Positions 27,436 to 35,689 of a stretch of DNA of 64,000 nt are shown here, piece after piece. The stretch comes from Prado023 sp963700395 (GTDB taxonomy: Bacteria > Actinomycetota > Actinomycetes > S36-B12 > CAIYMF01). Location: contig CAVOXI010000004.1 in NCBI GenBank assembly GCA_963700395.1, positions 124,001 through 188,000 on the forward strand, given 5' to 3'. The first letter of the stretch is position 1. Every line of letters starts with the position of its first letter. The translations under genes and the position numbers were made by a program. The notes below the pieces were generated by a model. The model had not been told where the DNA came from, made no database searches, and saw nothing but the letters and a program-made list of their open reading frames with translations.

Positions 27436-27513
27436 GGGCAGCCGGCCCACCACGGCCCGTCCCGCGGGATCGCCGAACACGTGGGAGATCCGGCGCATTG
27501 GGTGTGACGGATC

Positions 27514-27533
27514 TCATACCCCTTGGGGTATGA
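27514..27533. promoter_or_regulatory. Perfect CsoR/CstR-like palindrome upstream of cydA
   Basis: TCATACCCCTTGGGGTATGA is a perfect inverted repeat with 9-base arms and a 2-base centre. Operators of the CsoR/RcnR/CstR repressor family are G/C-tract palindromes of the type ATACCCC-n-GGGGTAT. The site lies 150-130 bases before the cydA start and 18 bases before a DosR-like box. CsoR senses Cu(I) and CstR senses persulfides; which one would bind here is unknown, and no such repressor gene is in the window. Confidence 0.6.
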
Positions 27534-27550
27534 CCTAGGACCGGGGCAAA

Positions 27551-27566
27551 CGGGACCTAAGTCCCG
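27551..27566. promoter_or_regulatory. DosR box upstream of cydA
   Basis: CGGGACCTAAGTCCCG matches the known DosR consensus TTSGGGACTWWAGTCCCSAA in 13 of the 14 core positions (one T to C) and in 16 of 20 overall. It lies about 100 bases before the cydA start. The window itself encodes a DosR-type regulator (54577-55233) whose recognition helix is nearly identical to that of M. tuberculosis DosR, so this site is likely its target. Confidence 0.8.
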
Positions 27567-27663
27567 GAAGTTACAGGCGATGGTCGGCATCTGCGACCGC
27601 GCTGCGGTGGGAGGCTGACCTCGACTGCGCCGCTCTGGCCGGTCTGTGCAACAGAGGATGGCC

Positions 27664-29070
27664 ATGGACGTCTTGGACCTTGCCCGATGGCAGTTCGGCA
27701 TCACCACCGTGTACCACTTCTTCTTCGTCCCGATCACCCTCGGGCTGGTGTGGCTGGTCGCCATCATGCAGACGGCCTGGGTGCGCACGGGCAACGAGAA
27801 GTGGCTGCGCGCGACGAAGTTCTTCGGCAAGATCTTCCTGATCAACTTCGCGATGGGTGTGGTCACCGGGATCGTGCAGGAGTTCCAGTTCGGGATGAAC
27901 TGGAGCGACTACTCGCGGTTCGTCGGTGACATCTTCGGCGCCCCGCTCGCCGTCGAGGGCCTGCTCGCGTTCTTCCTCGAGTCCACGTTCCTCGGCCTGT
28001 GGATCTTCGGCTGGGACCGCCTGCCCAAGAAGGTGCACCTCGCCACGATCTGGATGGCCTCGTTGGGCACGATGCTCTCCGCCTACTTCATCCTCGCCGC
28101 CAACTCGTGGATGCAGCATCCGGTCGGCTACGAGTACAACCCCGTCACCGGGCGCGCGGAGCTGACCGACTTCGTCCGCGTGCTCACCCAGAACACCGCT
28201 GTGGTGGCCTTCGTCCACACGCTCTCGGCGTCCTTCATGGTGGCCGGCTCCCTGGTTGCGGGCATCTCGATCTGGCTGCTGGTCAAGGACCGCGGCGCGG
28301 ACGTGGCCAAGTCGACCCTGAAGCTCGGCCTGATCACCACCCTGATCGCCTCGGCCATCGTCGTCGTCTCGGGAGACGCTGACGGGAAGATCATGACCGA
28401 GCAGCAGCCCATGAAGATGGCTTCGGCTGAGGCGCTGTACGAGACCTCGCAGCCCGCCGACTTCTCCGTGCTGTCGATCGGCAGCCTGGACGGCAGCGAG
28501 GCCACCGACATCATCAGCATCCCCGGACTGCTGAGCTTCCTGGCCACCGGTGACTGGGACGCGGAGGTCAAGGGGATCAACAACCTGAACGAGGAGTACG
28601 CCCAGACCTACGCATCCTCGGGCATCACCAACTTCGCCCCCAACATCCCCGTGACGTACTGGACCTTCCGGCTGATGATCGGCTTCGGCATGCTGGCGGC
28701 GCTCTACGCCCTGTGGGCGCTGTGGGCCTACCGCGGCGATCGGCGTCCGCGCAGCAGGTGGGCGGCCCTGATCGGCATCACCCTGCCGCTGCTCCCCCTG
28801 TTCGCGGCCAGCTTCGGCTGGATCTTCACCGAGATGGGCCGCCAGCCGTGGATCGTGTTCGGCCTGATGGCCACCTCTGCCGGCGTCTCGCCGATCGTCG
28901 GGACCTTCCAGGTGTGGGTCTCGGTCATCGGCTTCACGCTGCTCTACGCGGTCCTCGCGGTGATCGAGATCGGCCTGATCATCCGCACGGTCAAGCAGGG
29001 TCCCCCCGAGGTGGTGGTCGACCCGTTCGTCGACCGCGAGCTCGAATCCGCCCTGACGATCTCCTACTGA
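27664..29070 (+). CDS. cydA: Cytochrome bd ubiquinol/menaquinol oxidase subunit I
   Basis: Membrane subunit (468 residues) carrying the three haems of the high-affinity quinol oxidase cytochrome bd. Ligand residues align with the known ones: His18 (haem b595/d side), His185 and Met338 for haem b558; the conserved EMGRQPW follows. The periplasmic Q-loop is short, as in actinobacterial and many other bd oxidases. ATG 27664 is preferred because AGAGG lies six bases upstream; ATG 27658 and GTG 27646 are alternatives. cydB follows after 18 bases with its own RBS. The promoter region holds a DosR box and a CsoR-like palindrome, fitting induction at low oxygen or under respiratory stress. Confidence 0.97.
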   Translation: MDVLDLARWQFGITTVYHFFFVPITLGLVWLVAIMQTAWVRTGNEKWLRATKFFGKIFLINFAMGVVTGIVQEFQFGMNWSDYSRFVGDIFGAPLAVEGLLAFFLESTFLGLWIFGWDRLPKKVHLATIWMASLGTMLSAYFILAANSWMQHPVGYEYNPVTGRAELTDFVRVLTQNTAVVAFVHTLSASFMVAGSLVAGISIWLLVKDRGADVAKSTLKLGLITTLIASAIVVVSGDADGKIMTEQQPMKMASAEALYETSQPADFSVLSIGSLDGSEATDIISIPGLLSFLATGDWDAEVKGINNLNEEYAQTYASSGITNFAPNIPVTYWTFRLMIGFGMLAALYALWALWAYRGDRRPRSRWAALIGITLPLLPLFAASFGWIFTEMGRQPWIVFGLMATSAGVSPIVGTFQVWVSVIGFTLLYAVLAVIEIGLIIRTVKQGPPEVVVDPFVDRELESALTISY

Positions 29071-29088
29071 CGCCCGAGAGGAACTGAC

Positions 29089-30129
29089 ATGGAACTGACC
29101 ACCGTCTGGTTCATCCTGATCGCGGTCCTCTGGATCGGCTACTTCGTGCTGGAGGGCTTCGACTTCGGCGTCGGAATGCTCCTGCCGGTGGTGGGCAAGG
29201 ACGAGTCCGAGCGTCGCGCGATCGTGACGACCCTCGGGCCGCTGTGGGACGGCAACGAGGTGTGGGTGCTCGTGGCCGGTGGCGCGACGTTCGCGGCCTT
29301 CCCGGAGTGGTACGCGACCCTGTTCAGCGGCTTCTACCTGCCGCTGTTCCTGATCCTCGTGGCGCTGATCCTGCGCGGCGTGGCCTTCGAGTACCGCAGC
29401 AAGCGCTCCGACGGCTCATGGCGCGCGCGCTGGGATGCGGCCATCGTGTTCGGCTCGGCGCTTCCGGCGCTCCTGTGGGGCGTGGCCTTCGCCAACATCG
29501 TGCGCGGCGTGCCGCTCAAGGAGCTCAACGGCAACATCGAGTACGACGGCGGGTTCTTCAACCTGCTCAACCCCTTCGCCCTGCTCGGCGGGCTCACGTT
29601 CGTTGCGATCTTCATGACCCACGGCGCGGTGTTCCTGAGCCTCAAGACCTCGGGCACGATCCGTGACCGGGCCTACGAGGTGGGCAAGAAGACGGGACTC
29701 GTCGCAGCCGTCCTGGCCGTGGCCTTCCTCATCTGGGCCCAGCTGGCGTACTCGGACAAGGTCTGGACCTGGGTGCCGGTGCTCCTGGCGGCCGTGGCCT
29801 GGGTGGTCGCGCTGCTCATGCACGCCAAGCGCTCCGAGGGCTGGGCATTCACGCTCAGTGCCACGACCATCGGCCTGGCCGTGGTCGCCCTGTTCGGGAT
29901 GCTGTTCCCCCACGTCATGCCGAACATCAACGGGGGCGAGCCGGCGCTGACCACGACGAACGCCTCGTCGACCGAGTACACCCTGACGATCATGACCTGG
30001 GTCGCGGTGGTGTTCGTGCCGATCGTCCTGGGCTACCAGTCGTGGACCTACTGGGTCTTCCGCAAGCGCATCTCCGCCGACGACATCGTCGATGCGGACA
30101 AGGGAGCCCTCGACGAGGTGCCTGCCTGA
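29089..30129 (+). CDS. cydB: Cytochrome bd oxidase subunit II
   Basis: Second core subunit of the cytochrome bd oxidase, 346 residues, pairing with CydA in the membrane. The N-terminus MELTTVWFILIAVLWIGYFVLEGFDFGVGMLLP is diagnostic, with eight to nine helices following. GAGAGGAACTGAC precedes ATG 29089. It is followed by a long hairpin terminator shared with the convergent dosS gene. The assembly exporter cydDC lies downstream on the opposite strand rather than in the same operon, which differs from the cydABDC order usual in actinobacteria such as Mycobacterium. Confidence 0.97.
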   Translation: MELTTVWFILIAVLWIGYFVLEGFDFGVGMLLPVVGKDESERRAIVTTLGPLWDGNEVWVLVAGGATFAAFPEWYATLFSGFYLPLFLILVALILRGVAFEYRSKRSDGSWRARWDAAIVFGSALPALLWGVAFANIVRGVPLKELNGNIEYDGGFFNLLNPFALLGGLTFVAIFMTHGAVFLSLKTSGTIRDRAYEVGKKTGLVAAVLAVAFLIWAQLAYSDKVWTWVPVLLAAVAWVVALLMHAKRSEGWAFTLSATTIGLAVVALFGMLFPHVMPNINGGEPALTTTNASSTEYTLTIMTWVAVVFVPIVLGYQSWTYWVFRKRISADDIVDADKGALDEVPA

Positions 30130-30141
30130 CCTGACAACGAC

Positions 30142-30180
30142 CGAGGCCCCGGCTCCCCCCTGTGGGGGACCGGGGCCTCG
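30142..30180. terminator. Strong bidirectional hairpin between cydB and dosS
   Basis: CGAGGCCCCGG (30142-30152) pairs with CCGGGGCCTCG (30170-30180), and inside these arms TCCCCC pairs with GGGGGA around a CTGT loop. The near-continuous 17-base stem between two convergent genes suits a bidirectional terminator. Confidence 0.88.
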
Positions 30181-30205
30181 TCCGCAGCTGCGTCAGCCCG
30201 TGCTC

Positions 30206-31879
30206 TCACTCCAGCGGGACGCGCCAGCTCAGCACGGATCCCCCGTCGGGTGCGGGTGCGATCGTGCATGAGCCGCCGTAGCGGGCGGCCCGCTCGGCGA
30301 GGTTGAGCAGCCCGGAGCGCCGGCCCAGCTCCTCGGGGACGCCGACCCCGTCGTCTGTGACCTGCAGCAGCACCGCGTCGTTCTCGACGGCGACGAGCAC
30401 CTCGACGCGGTCGGCCCGCGCGTGCTTGGCCACGTTCGCCAGCGCCTCGCGCAGGGCGCCGAGGAGGTCCCCGGCCAGGGAGTCGTCGACCATGGCGTCG
30501 ACCGGACCGTTGAAGCGCGTGGACGGGGCGTGGCCGAGGACCACTGCCGCAGCCTGGGCCTCCTCCAGGATGCGCCCGCGGATCCCGCCGATCGCATGCC
30601 CGACCGGCTGGTGCAGCTCGAAGATCGTGGCCCGGATCTCCTTGACGGTGGTGTCCAGGGCGTCGACCGCGGACTGGAGCCGGTCAACGACGGGCTGCGG
30701 GGTGCCGGTGACGCGCGCCGCTCCCGACAGTGAGATCCCGGTGGCGAACAGCCGCTGGATCACCAGGTCGTGCAGGTCCCGGGCGATGCGGTCGCGCTCC
30801 TCGAGCAGGACGATCCGCTCCTTCTCCCGGCGGCCGCGGGCCAGCATGAGGGCCAGCGCGGCCTGACCGGCGCTGTTGGCTGCCAGCTCGCGCTGCTCGG
30901 GGGTCAGGACCACCCCGGGGCGCGGGACGAGGGCCAGGACGCCGAGCACGTCGTCGGGGGTCCGCAGCGGAAGCGCGAGCACCGGGATCTCGTCGGGCAC
31001 CTGGCCGGCGCCCTCCTCGGAGGAGCCGACGAGTCGCTCGACGCCCTCGGCTGCCTCCCCGGTGGCGTAGCAGCGCGCGATCGGCCCGTCGGGCTCCACC
31101 GCGGCCCCACGCCAGCGGGCCAGGGCGGTGTCGTCGGTGGGCACGGCCGCAGCACCCACCCGCCAGCGGGAGGCGCGAGCCCCGGTCTCCAGGTCGCTGA
31201 TCACGATCTCCACCCGGAGCACGCCCGCCGGCGAGGGCAGGGCCACGATCCCGGCGCGGGCGTGCACCAGGTCCGCCGCACGGGTCGTGCCGATCTGCAG
31301 CACCTCGCCGGCGTCGGCACCCTCGAGGACCGCCTCGTGCATCTGCGCCACAGCGGCCTGCCAGCGCTCGCGCATCACCGAGCGCTCGTAGAGCCGGGCG
31401 TTGTCGATGGCCACGCCTGCGGCAGCTGCCAGCGCCGTGACGATGCGCTCGTCGGCCGTGCTGAACCCCTCAGCCCCGCGCTTGTCGGTCAGGTAGAGGT
31501 TGCCGAACACCTGGCCGCGGACCTTCACGGGGACGCCCAGGAAGGACTTCATCACCGGATGTCCGGGTGGGAAGCCGACCGCGGACGGGTGCGTGGACAT
31601 GTCGTCGAGGCGGATCGGCACGGGGTGGTTCACGACGAGCCCGAGGATCCCCCGCCCCCGCGGCAGCTCCCCGATGACCGCCTGGGCGGCCTGGTCGATC
31701 CCGACGTGGACGAACTCGGTGAGGTCGCCCTCGGGGCCGAGGACCCCAAGTGCCCCGTACGTCGCGTCGACGAGGTCCACGGCCGACTGCACGATCCGGC
31801 GCAGCGTGGCCCCGAGCTCCAGCCCGGCGGCGACCGCCACGACCGCGCTGAAGAGGCCGCGCTCGTGCGGGTCAGCCAT
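30206..31879 (-). CDS. dosS: DosS/DosT-type haem GAF sensor histidine kinase
   Basis: Sensor kinase of 557 residues. GAF-A (residues ~8-155) strongly resembles mycobacterial DosS/DosT. His107 in GFPPGHPVM and Tyr129 in GNLYLTDK are exactly 22 residues apart, as are the haem ligand His149 and distal Tyr171 of M. tuberculosis DosS, so a haem sensor of O2, NO or CO is expected. A second GAF follows (~180-345), then HisKA_3 with phospho-acceptor His370 in RIARDLHDLVIQRLF, and a HATPase domain (DDGVGVPEELGRRSGLLNL). Its start overlaps the end of cydC by eight bases, so cydDC-dosS is one operon. The natural partner is the DosR-like regulator at 54577. Confidence 0.93.
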   Translation of the reverse strand: MADPHERGLFSAVVAVAAGLELGATLRRIVQSAVDLVDATYGALGVLGPEGDLTEFVHVGIDQAAQAVIGELPRGRGILGLVVNHPVPIRLDDMSTHPSAVGFPPGHPVMKSFLGVPVKVRGQVFGNLYLTDKRGAEGFSTADERIVTALAAAAGVAIDNARLYERSVMRERWQAAVAQMHEAVLEGADAGEVLQIGTTRAADLVHARAGIVALPSPAGVLRVEIVISDLETGARASRWRVGAAAVPTDDTALARWRGAAVEPDGPIARCYATGEAAEGVERLVGSSEEGAGQVPDEIPVLALPLRTPDDVLGVLALVPRPGVVLTPEQRELAANSAGQAALALMLARGRREKERIVLLEERDRIARDLHDLVIQRLFATGISLSGAARVTGTPQPVVDRLQSAVDALDTTVKEIRATIFELHQPVGHAIGGIRGRILEEAQAAAVVLGHAPSTRFNGPVDAMVDDSLAGDLLGALREALANVAKHARADRVEVLVAVENDAVLLQVTDDGVGVPEELGRRSGLLNLAERAARYGGSCTIAPAPDGGSVLSWRVPLE

Positions 31880-33674
31880 CCGTGGGCTCCGTCGGGTGCA
31901 TGGGCTGGCCCTCCTCGCGGGCCGCGGCCTCGGCGTACCAACCCTCGGCGGCCCGCAGCGTCGACGGCGTGCCCCGCTGCACGATCCGCCCCTGGCTCAG
32001 CACGAGGACCTCATCACAGTCCTCAGTGTGCGCCATCCGGTGGGTGATCAGGACGACGGAACGCCCCGCCGTGGAGGTCAGCGCCACCCCGGTGACCTGG
32101 TCGGCCATGTCCGGGTCGAGGTGCTCGCCGGGCTCGTCGAGCACGACGATGGGCCGGTCGGCCAGGAGCACGCGGGCCAGGGCGATCCGTTGGGCCTGGC
32201 CGCCGGAGACGGCCGACCCGTGCGATCCCACGCGGGTGGCCATCCCCGCCGGGAGGCTGTCGATCCAGCCGTCGAGCTGGGCCCCCTCCACGGCGGCGCG
32301 CATCTGCTCGGCCGTGGCCCCACGGTTGGCCAGCCTCAGGTTCTCCTCGATGGTGGTGTCGAAGAGGTGGGCCTTCTGGTCGACCGCGGCCATCGCCTCC
32401 CGGACGCCGTCCTCGCCGAGGTCGCGGACATCCTGCCCCGCGAGCCGGTAGCTGCCCGCGCGGTGGTCCAGCAGGCGCAGCAGGATCGCCGCCATCGTGG
32501 ACTTCCCCGATCCGCTGGGACCCACGAGCGCGATGCGACGCCCGGGGGTCAGGTCGAGGTCGATCCCGCTGACGGCGTCGTCCTCGGCCCGGGGGTACCG
32601 ACCGGCCACGCCGCGCAGTGCCAGCGTGGGATCGGCTGGGGCGCCCTGGGCCGCACCTGCGTGGACCGCGGCCAGGTCCGCAGCCGTGGATCGGGGCACT
32701 TCCGGCACGGGGTCCGGGGTGTCGATCACGTCGAAGATCCGCCGGGCGGCCCCCGAGACCCGCGCGGTGGCCAGCGCAGCGGCGGGCATGCCGGACAGGA
32801 CGTCGGCGATGGCCAGGGGCAGCAGCACGAGGGTGGCCAGCCACACGCCGTCGACGGTCCCGTCGTCGACGGCGGTGACGCCCAGGGCGATGCACGCCAC
32901 GACGGTCAGGCCGGTCGCAAGGGCGCTGAGCGCTCCGCCGAGCCCGGAGGCGTTCGCCGATCGCCGGTCGAGGGCAGTCAGCTCGGCGTCTGCCGCAGCG
33001 ATCCCGGCGACCGCTGCGTCGACCGCGCCGTAGGCCAGGAGCTCGGGCGCCGCCGACAGGCCGGTGACGACCTGGGCCGTCAGCTGGCCCTCTGCCTCGG
33101 CACGTGCGTGCTCGGCCCGGGCGCCGAACCGAGCCGTCAACCACGGCGAGAGCACGCCGGAGACGACGACCATGGCGAGCAGGGCCGCGCCGGCAGAGGG
33201 CAGGATGGCCGCCCCGATGGCCACGGCGAGCCCTCCGGCGAGGAGCCCTGAGGAGACGGGGAGCACAACGCGCACGATGAGGTCCACGGAGGAGTCGACG
33301 TCCCCCACGAGCCGCGCCATGAGGTCGCCCTGGCGGTAGTCGCCCAGGCCGGCAGGGGAGAGCCGCTCCAGGCGCCCGTAGACGCCCACGCGGATCCGGG
33401 TGAGGCTGCGGAAGGCGGCATCGTGGCCGACGAGGCGCTCGGCGTAGCGGAAGACGCCGCGGAAGATGCCGAACGCCCGCACCGCGACGATCGCCACCTG
33501 CAGGTAGAGGATCGGCGGCTGCTGGGAGGCCCGCGAGATGAGCCAGGCGGAGACGGCCAGCAGGCCGACGCCGCACGTCAGGGAGAGCGTCGCCAGCAGG
33601 GCGGCGAGCGCGAGTCGGGGGCGGTCGGCATCAGCAAGCTGCCACAGCCGGCGCAGAGGTGCGGCCGTGCTCAT
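31872..33674 (-). CDS. cydC: Cytochrome bd assembly ABC exporter subunit CydC
   Basis: Membrane/ATPase half of the heterodimeric CydDC exporter, which moves glutathione, cysteine or related thiols and is needed for cytochrome bd assembly. The permease domain (PLRRLWQLADADRPRLALAALLATLSL..GVGLLAVSAWLISRASQQPPILYL) carries the CydC-type motif AVRAFGIFRGVFRYAERLVGHDAAF. The ATPase has Walker A GPSGSGKST, signature VSGGQAQR and Walker B IVVLDEPGEHLD. Length 600 residues, intact. ATG 33674 overlaps the cydD stop by four bases, and the stop overlaps dosS. Confidence 0.93.
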   Translation of the reverse strand: MSTAAPLRRLWQLADADRPRLALAALLATLSLTCGVGLLAVSAWLISRASQQPPILYLQVAIVAVRAFGIFRGVFRYAERLVGHDAAFRSLTRIRVGVYGRLERLSPAGLGDYRQGDLMARLVGDVDSSVDLIVRVVLPVSSGLLAGGLAVAIGAAILPSAGAALLAMVVVSGVLSPWLTARFGARAEHARAEAEGQLTAQVVTGLSAAPELLAYGAVDAAVAGIAAADAELTALDRRSANASGLGGALSALATGLTVVACIALGVTAVDDGTVDGVWLATLVLLPLAIADVLSGMPAAALATARVSGAARRIFDVIDTPDPVPEVPRSTAADLAAVHAGAAQGAPADPTLALRGVAGRYPRAEDDAVSGIDLDLTPGRRIALVGPSGSGKSTMAAILLRLLDHRAGSYRLAGQDVRDLGEDGVREAMAAVDQKAHLFDTTIEENLRLANRGATAEQMRAAVEGAQLDGWIDSLPAGMATRVGSHGSAVSGGQAQRIALARVLLADRPIVVLDEPGEHLDPDMADQVTGVALTSTAGRSVVLITHRMAHTEDCDEVLVLSQGRIVQRGTPSTLRAAEGWYAEAAAREEGQPMHPTEPTDG

Positions 33675-35405
33675 GTCAGGGCCCCCGCCCCCGTTGGGGC
33701 CCCCGTCCCGGTCGCGGCTCCCGACCGCAACTGCGCCCCCGCCTCGGCCGGGGCCAGGACGATCACGTCGTCGGCGAGGTCAACCAGCGACTGCCTGTGC
33801 GTGACCACCACGACCGTCCGCCCGGTCGCGGCGAGATCCGCCACGGTGGCGCCGATCTCGGCCTCCCGGGTCCCGTCGAGCGCTGCAGTGGGCTCGTCGA
33901 ACAGCAGGATCGCCGGGTCGGCGAGCAGCGCCCGGGCTACGCCGATCCGTCGGGCCTGCCCGACCGACACGCCGGCGCCGCCCTCGGTGATCGCCGTCGA
34001 CAGGCCGTTCGGGAGCTCCTCGAGAGCCAGGCCGGCGGCGGCCAGGGCGCTGGCAACCTGAGCCTCCGCGAACCCCGTGCGCCCGAAGCGGACGTTGTCG
34101 GCCACTGAGCCGCCCAGCATCGCAGGGGCCTGCGGGACCCATCCGATCTGTGCCCGCCAGGCTCCGAGGTCGAGGTCGCCCAGGGCGCTGGCCCGGCCGG
34201 CGGAGTCCACGACCTCGACACGGCCATCGACGGTGGCCGTGGGCGGCCCGACCAGCCCGAGCAGCACAGAGAGGATCGTGGACTTGCCGCAGCCTGACGG
34301 GCCGACCATCGCGGTGACCCGCCCCGGGAGGATCTCGAACGAGGCGTCGGCGACCGCGACCCGATCGCCGAAGGCGACACCGAGGTCCCGCACCCGGATC
34401 GTGGTGGTCGCGGCGTCGACCTGCTGCGTTCCAGTCGGGCGGCAGGTCGGCCTCGAGGACCTCGAACATCCGCTCGGCAGCCCCGACGCCATCGGCGGCG
34501 GCGTGGAAGTGCTGGCCCACGAGGCGCAGGGGGAGGTAGACCTCCGGGGCCAGGATCAGCACGGCCAGGCCGGTCATGAGCTCCATGCTGCCCTCGACGA
34601 GCCGCAGCCCGATGGAGACGGCGATGATCGCCACGGACAGCGACGCCAGCACCTCGAGCACGAGGGAGGACAGGAACGAGATCCGAAGCACGTTCATCGT
34701 GCTGGCCCGGTACTGGTCGCCCACCGCCCTGATGGTCGCCACCTGGGCCTTGGCCCGGTTGAAGACCTTGAGTGTGGGCAGGCCCGCCACGACGTCCAGG
34801 AAGTGCCCGGACAGGACCCCGAGGGTCGCCCACTGCCGGTCCACCCGGGCCTCGGTGAACCGGCCGATCAGGACCATGAACACCGGGATGATCGGCACCG
34901 TCAGGGCGATGATCACCGCAGCCAGCGGGTCCTGGGTCAGGATGAAGCCGGTGGCGATGAGCGGTACGACGACCGCCAGGACGAGCTGCGGCAGGTACCG
35001 GGCGAAGTAGGTGTCGAGGGCTGTGGTCCCTCGCGTCACGAGGGTGGTCAGCTCACCGACCCCCCGCCCTCCCAGGAATGCGGGGCCCAGGCGCAGCGCG
35101 CGCTCGACCACCTGCATCCGCAGCTGCGACGTGGCGCTTGCTGCCGAGCGGTGCCCGACGACCTCGGACGCCCATGCCAGAACCGCACGGCCCAGGGTCA
35201 CCAGCACCAGCCCCACCAGCGCGGTCCGGACCGCGGGAGCTCCCAGCCCCGCGCCGTCCTGGAACGCCGCTGTCACCGCCGACGCGATGAGGAAGGCCTG
35301 GGCGACGAGCAGCAGCGCCGAGGCGGTCCCGATGACCACGGAGGCGAGCAGGAACCCCCGGGTCGCGTGCGCATGCTTCAGCAGGCGAGGATCCAGGGGC
35401 TTCAC
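33671..35405 (-). CDS. cydD: Cytochrome bd assembly ABC exporter subunit CydD, frameshifted
   Basis: Partner of CydC in the exporter required for cytochrome bd. The permease half reads from GTG 35405 (KPLDPRLLKHAHATRGFL..LLVAQAFLIASAVTAAF) to ADLPPDW, with the typical RFTEARVDRQW and LVVGQ-like QHFHAAADGVGAAE segments. One base too many near 34432 moves the ATPase half into the next frame, starting QQVDAATTTIRV, with Walker A GPSGCGKST, signature VSVGQARR (Val for the usual Gly) and Walker B ILLFDEPTAALD. Together they form ~577 residues. An intact cydC and the essential pairing argue for a sequencing error. The protein ends in a Gly/Ala/Thr tail. Confidence 0.88.
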
Positions 35406-35689
35406 GGGGCAATTCTCGCCCACCCGCGGGTTCGCGCCGACCGGCTACGTTCAGCGGGCACGAGGCGCAACCCGATCGGGGGTCCCGTCAGGGCCCCCGC
35501 ACATGAAGCGCACCGATAGCGGCCGCCTCATTGGCGTCCGCGCGCCGACCGCACACGGATCGCGCGTAATGGGCGGCGCCCGTGACCGCATAGCGCTCAC
35601 CTCATGTGCGGTCGGCGCCAGCGCGCTGGCTGGTCCGGCTGTAACCGCGCACTTCGTGTGCGTTCAGGCTCTGGAGGGGTCGTCGCGCG
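35406..35689. repeat. Gene-free cydD upstream region with long inverted repeat
   Basis: The 284 bases between cydD and the P-type ATPase stop hold no gene. GCGCCGACCGCACA (35542-35555) and its exact complement TGTGCGGTCGGCGC (35605-35618) form 14-base arms around a 49-base spacer. Related motifs GCACATGAAGCGC (~35500) and CGCACTTCGTGTGCG (~35650) flank it, and GGGGGTCCC..GGGCCCCC lies near 35480. The region must contain the promoter of cydDC-dosS. No DosR box was found in it. Confidence 0.6.
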
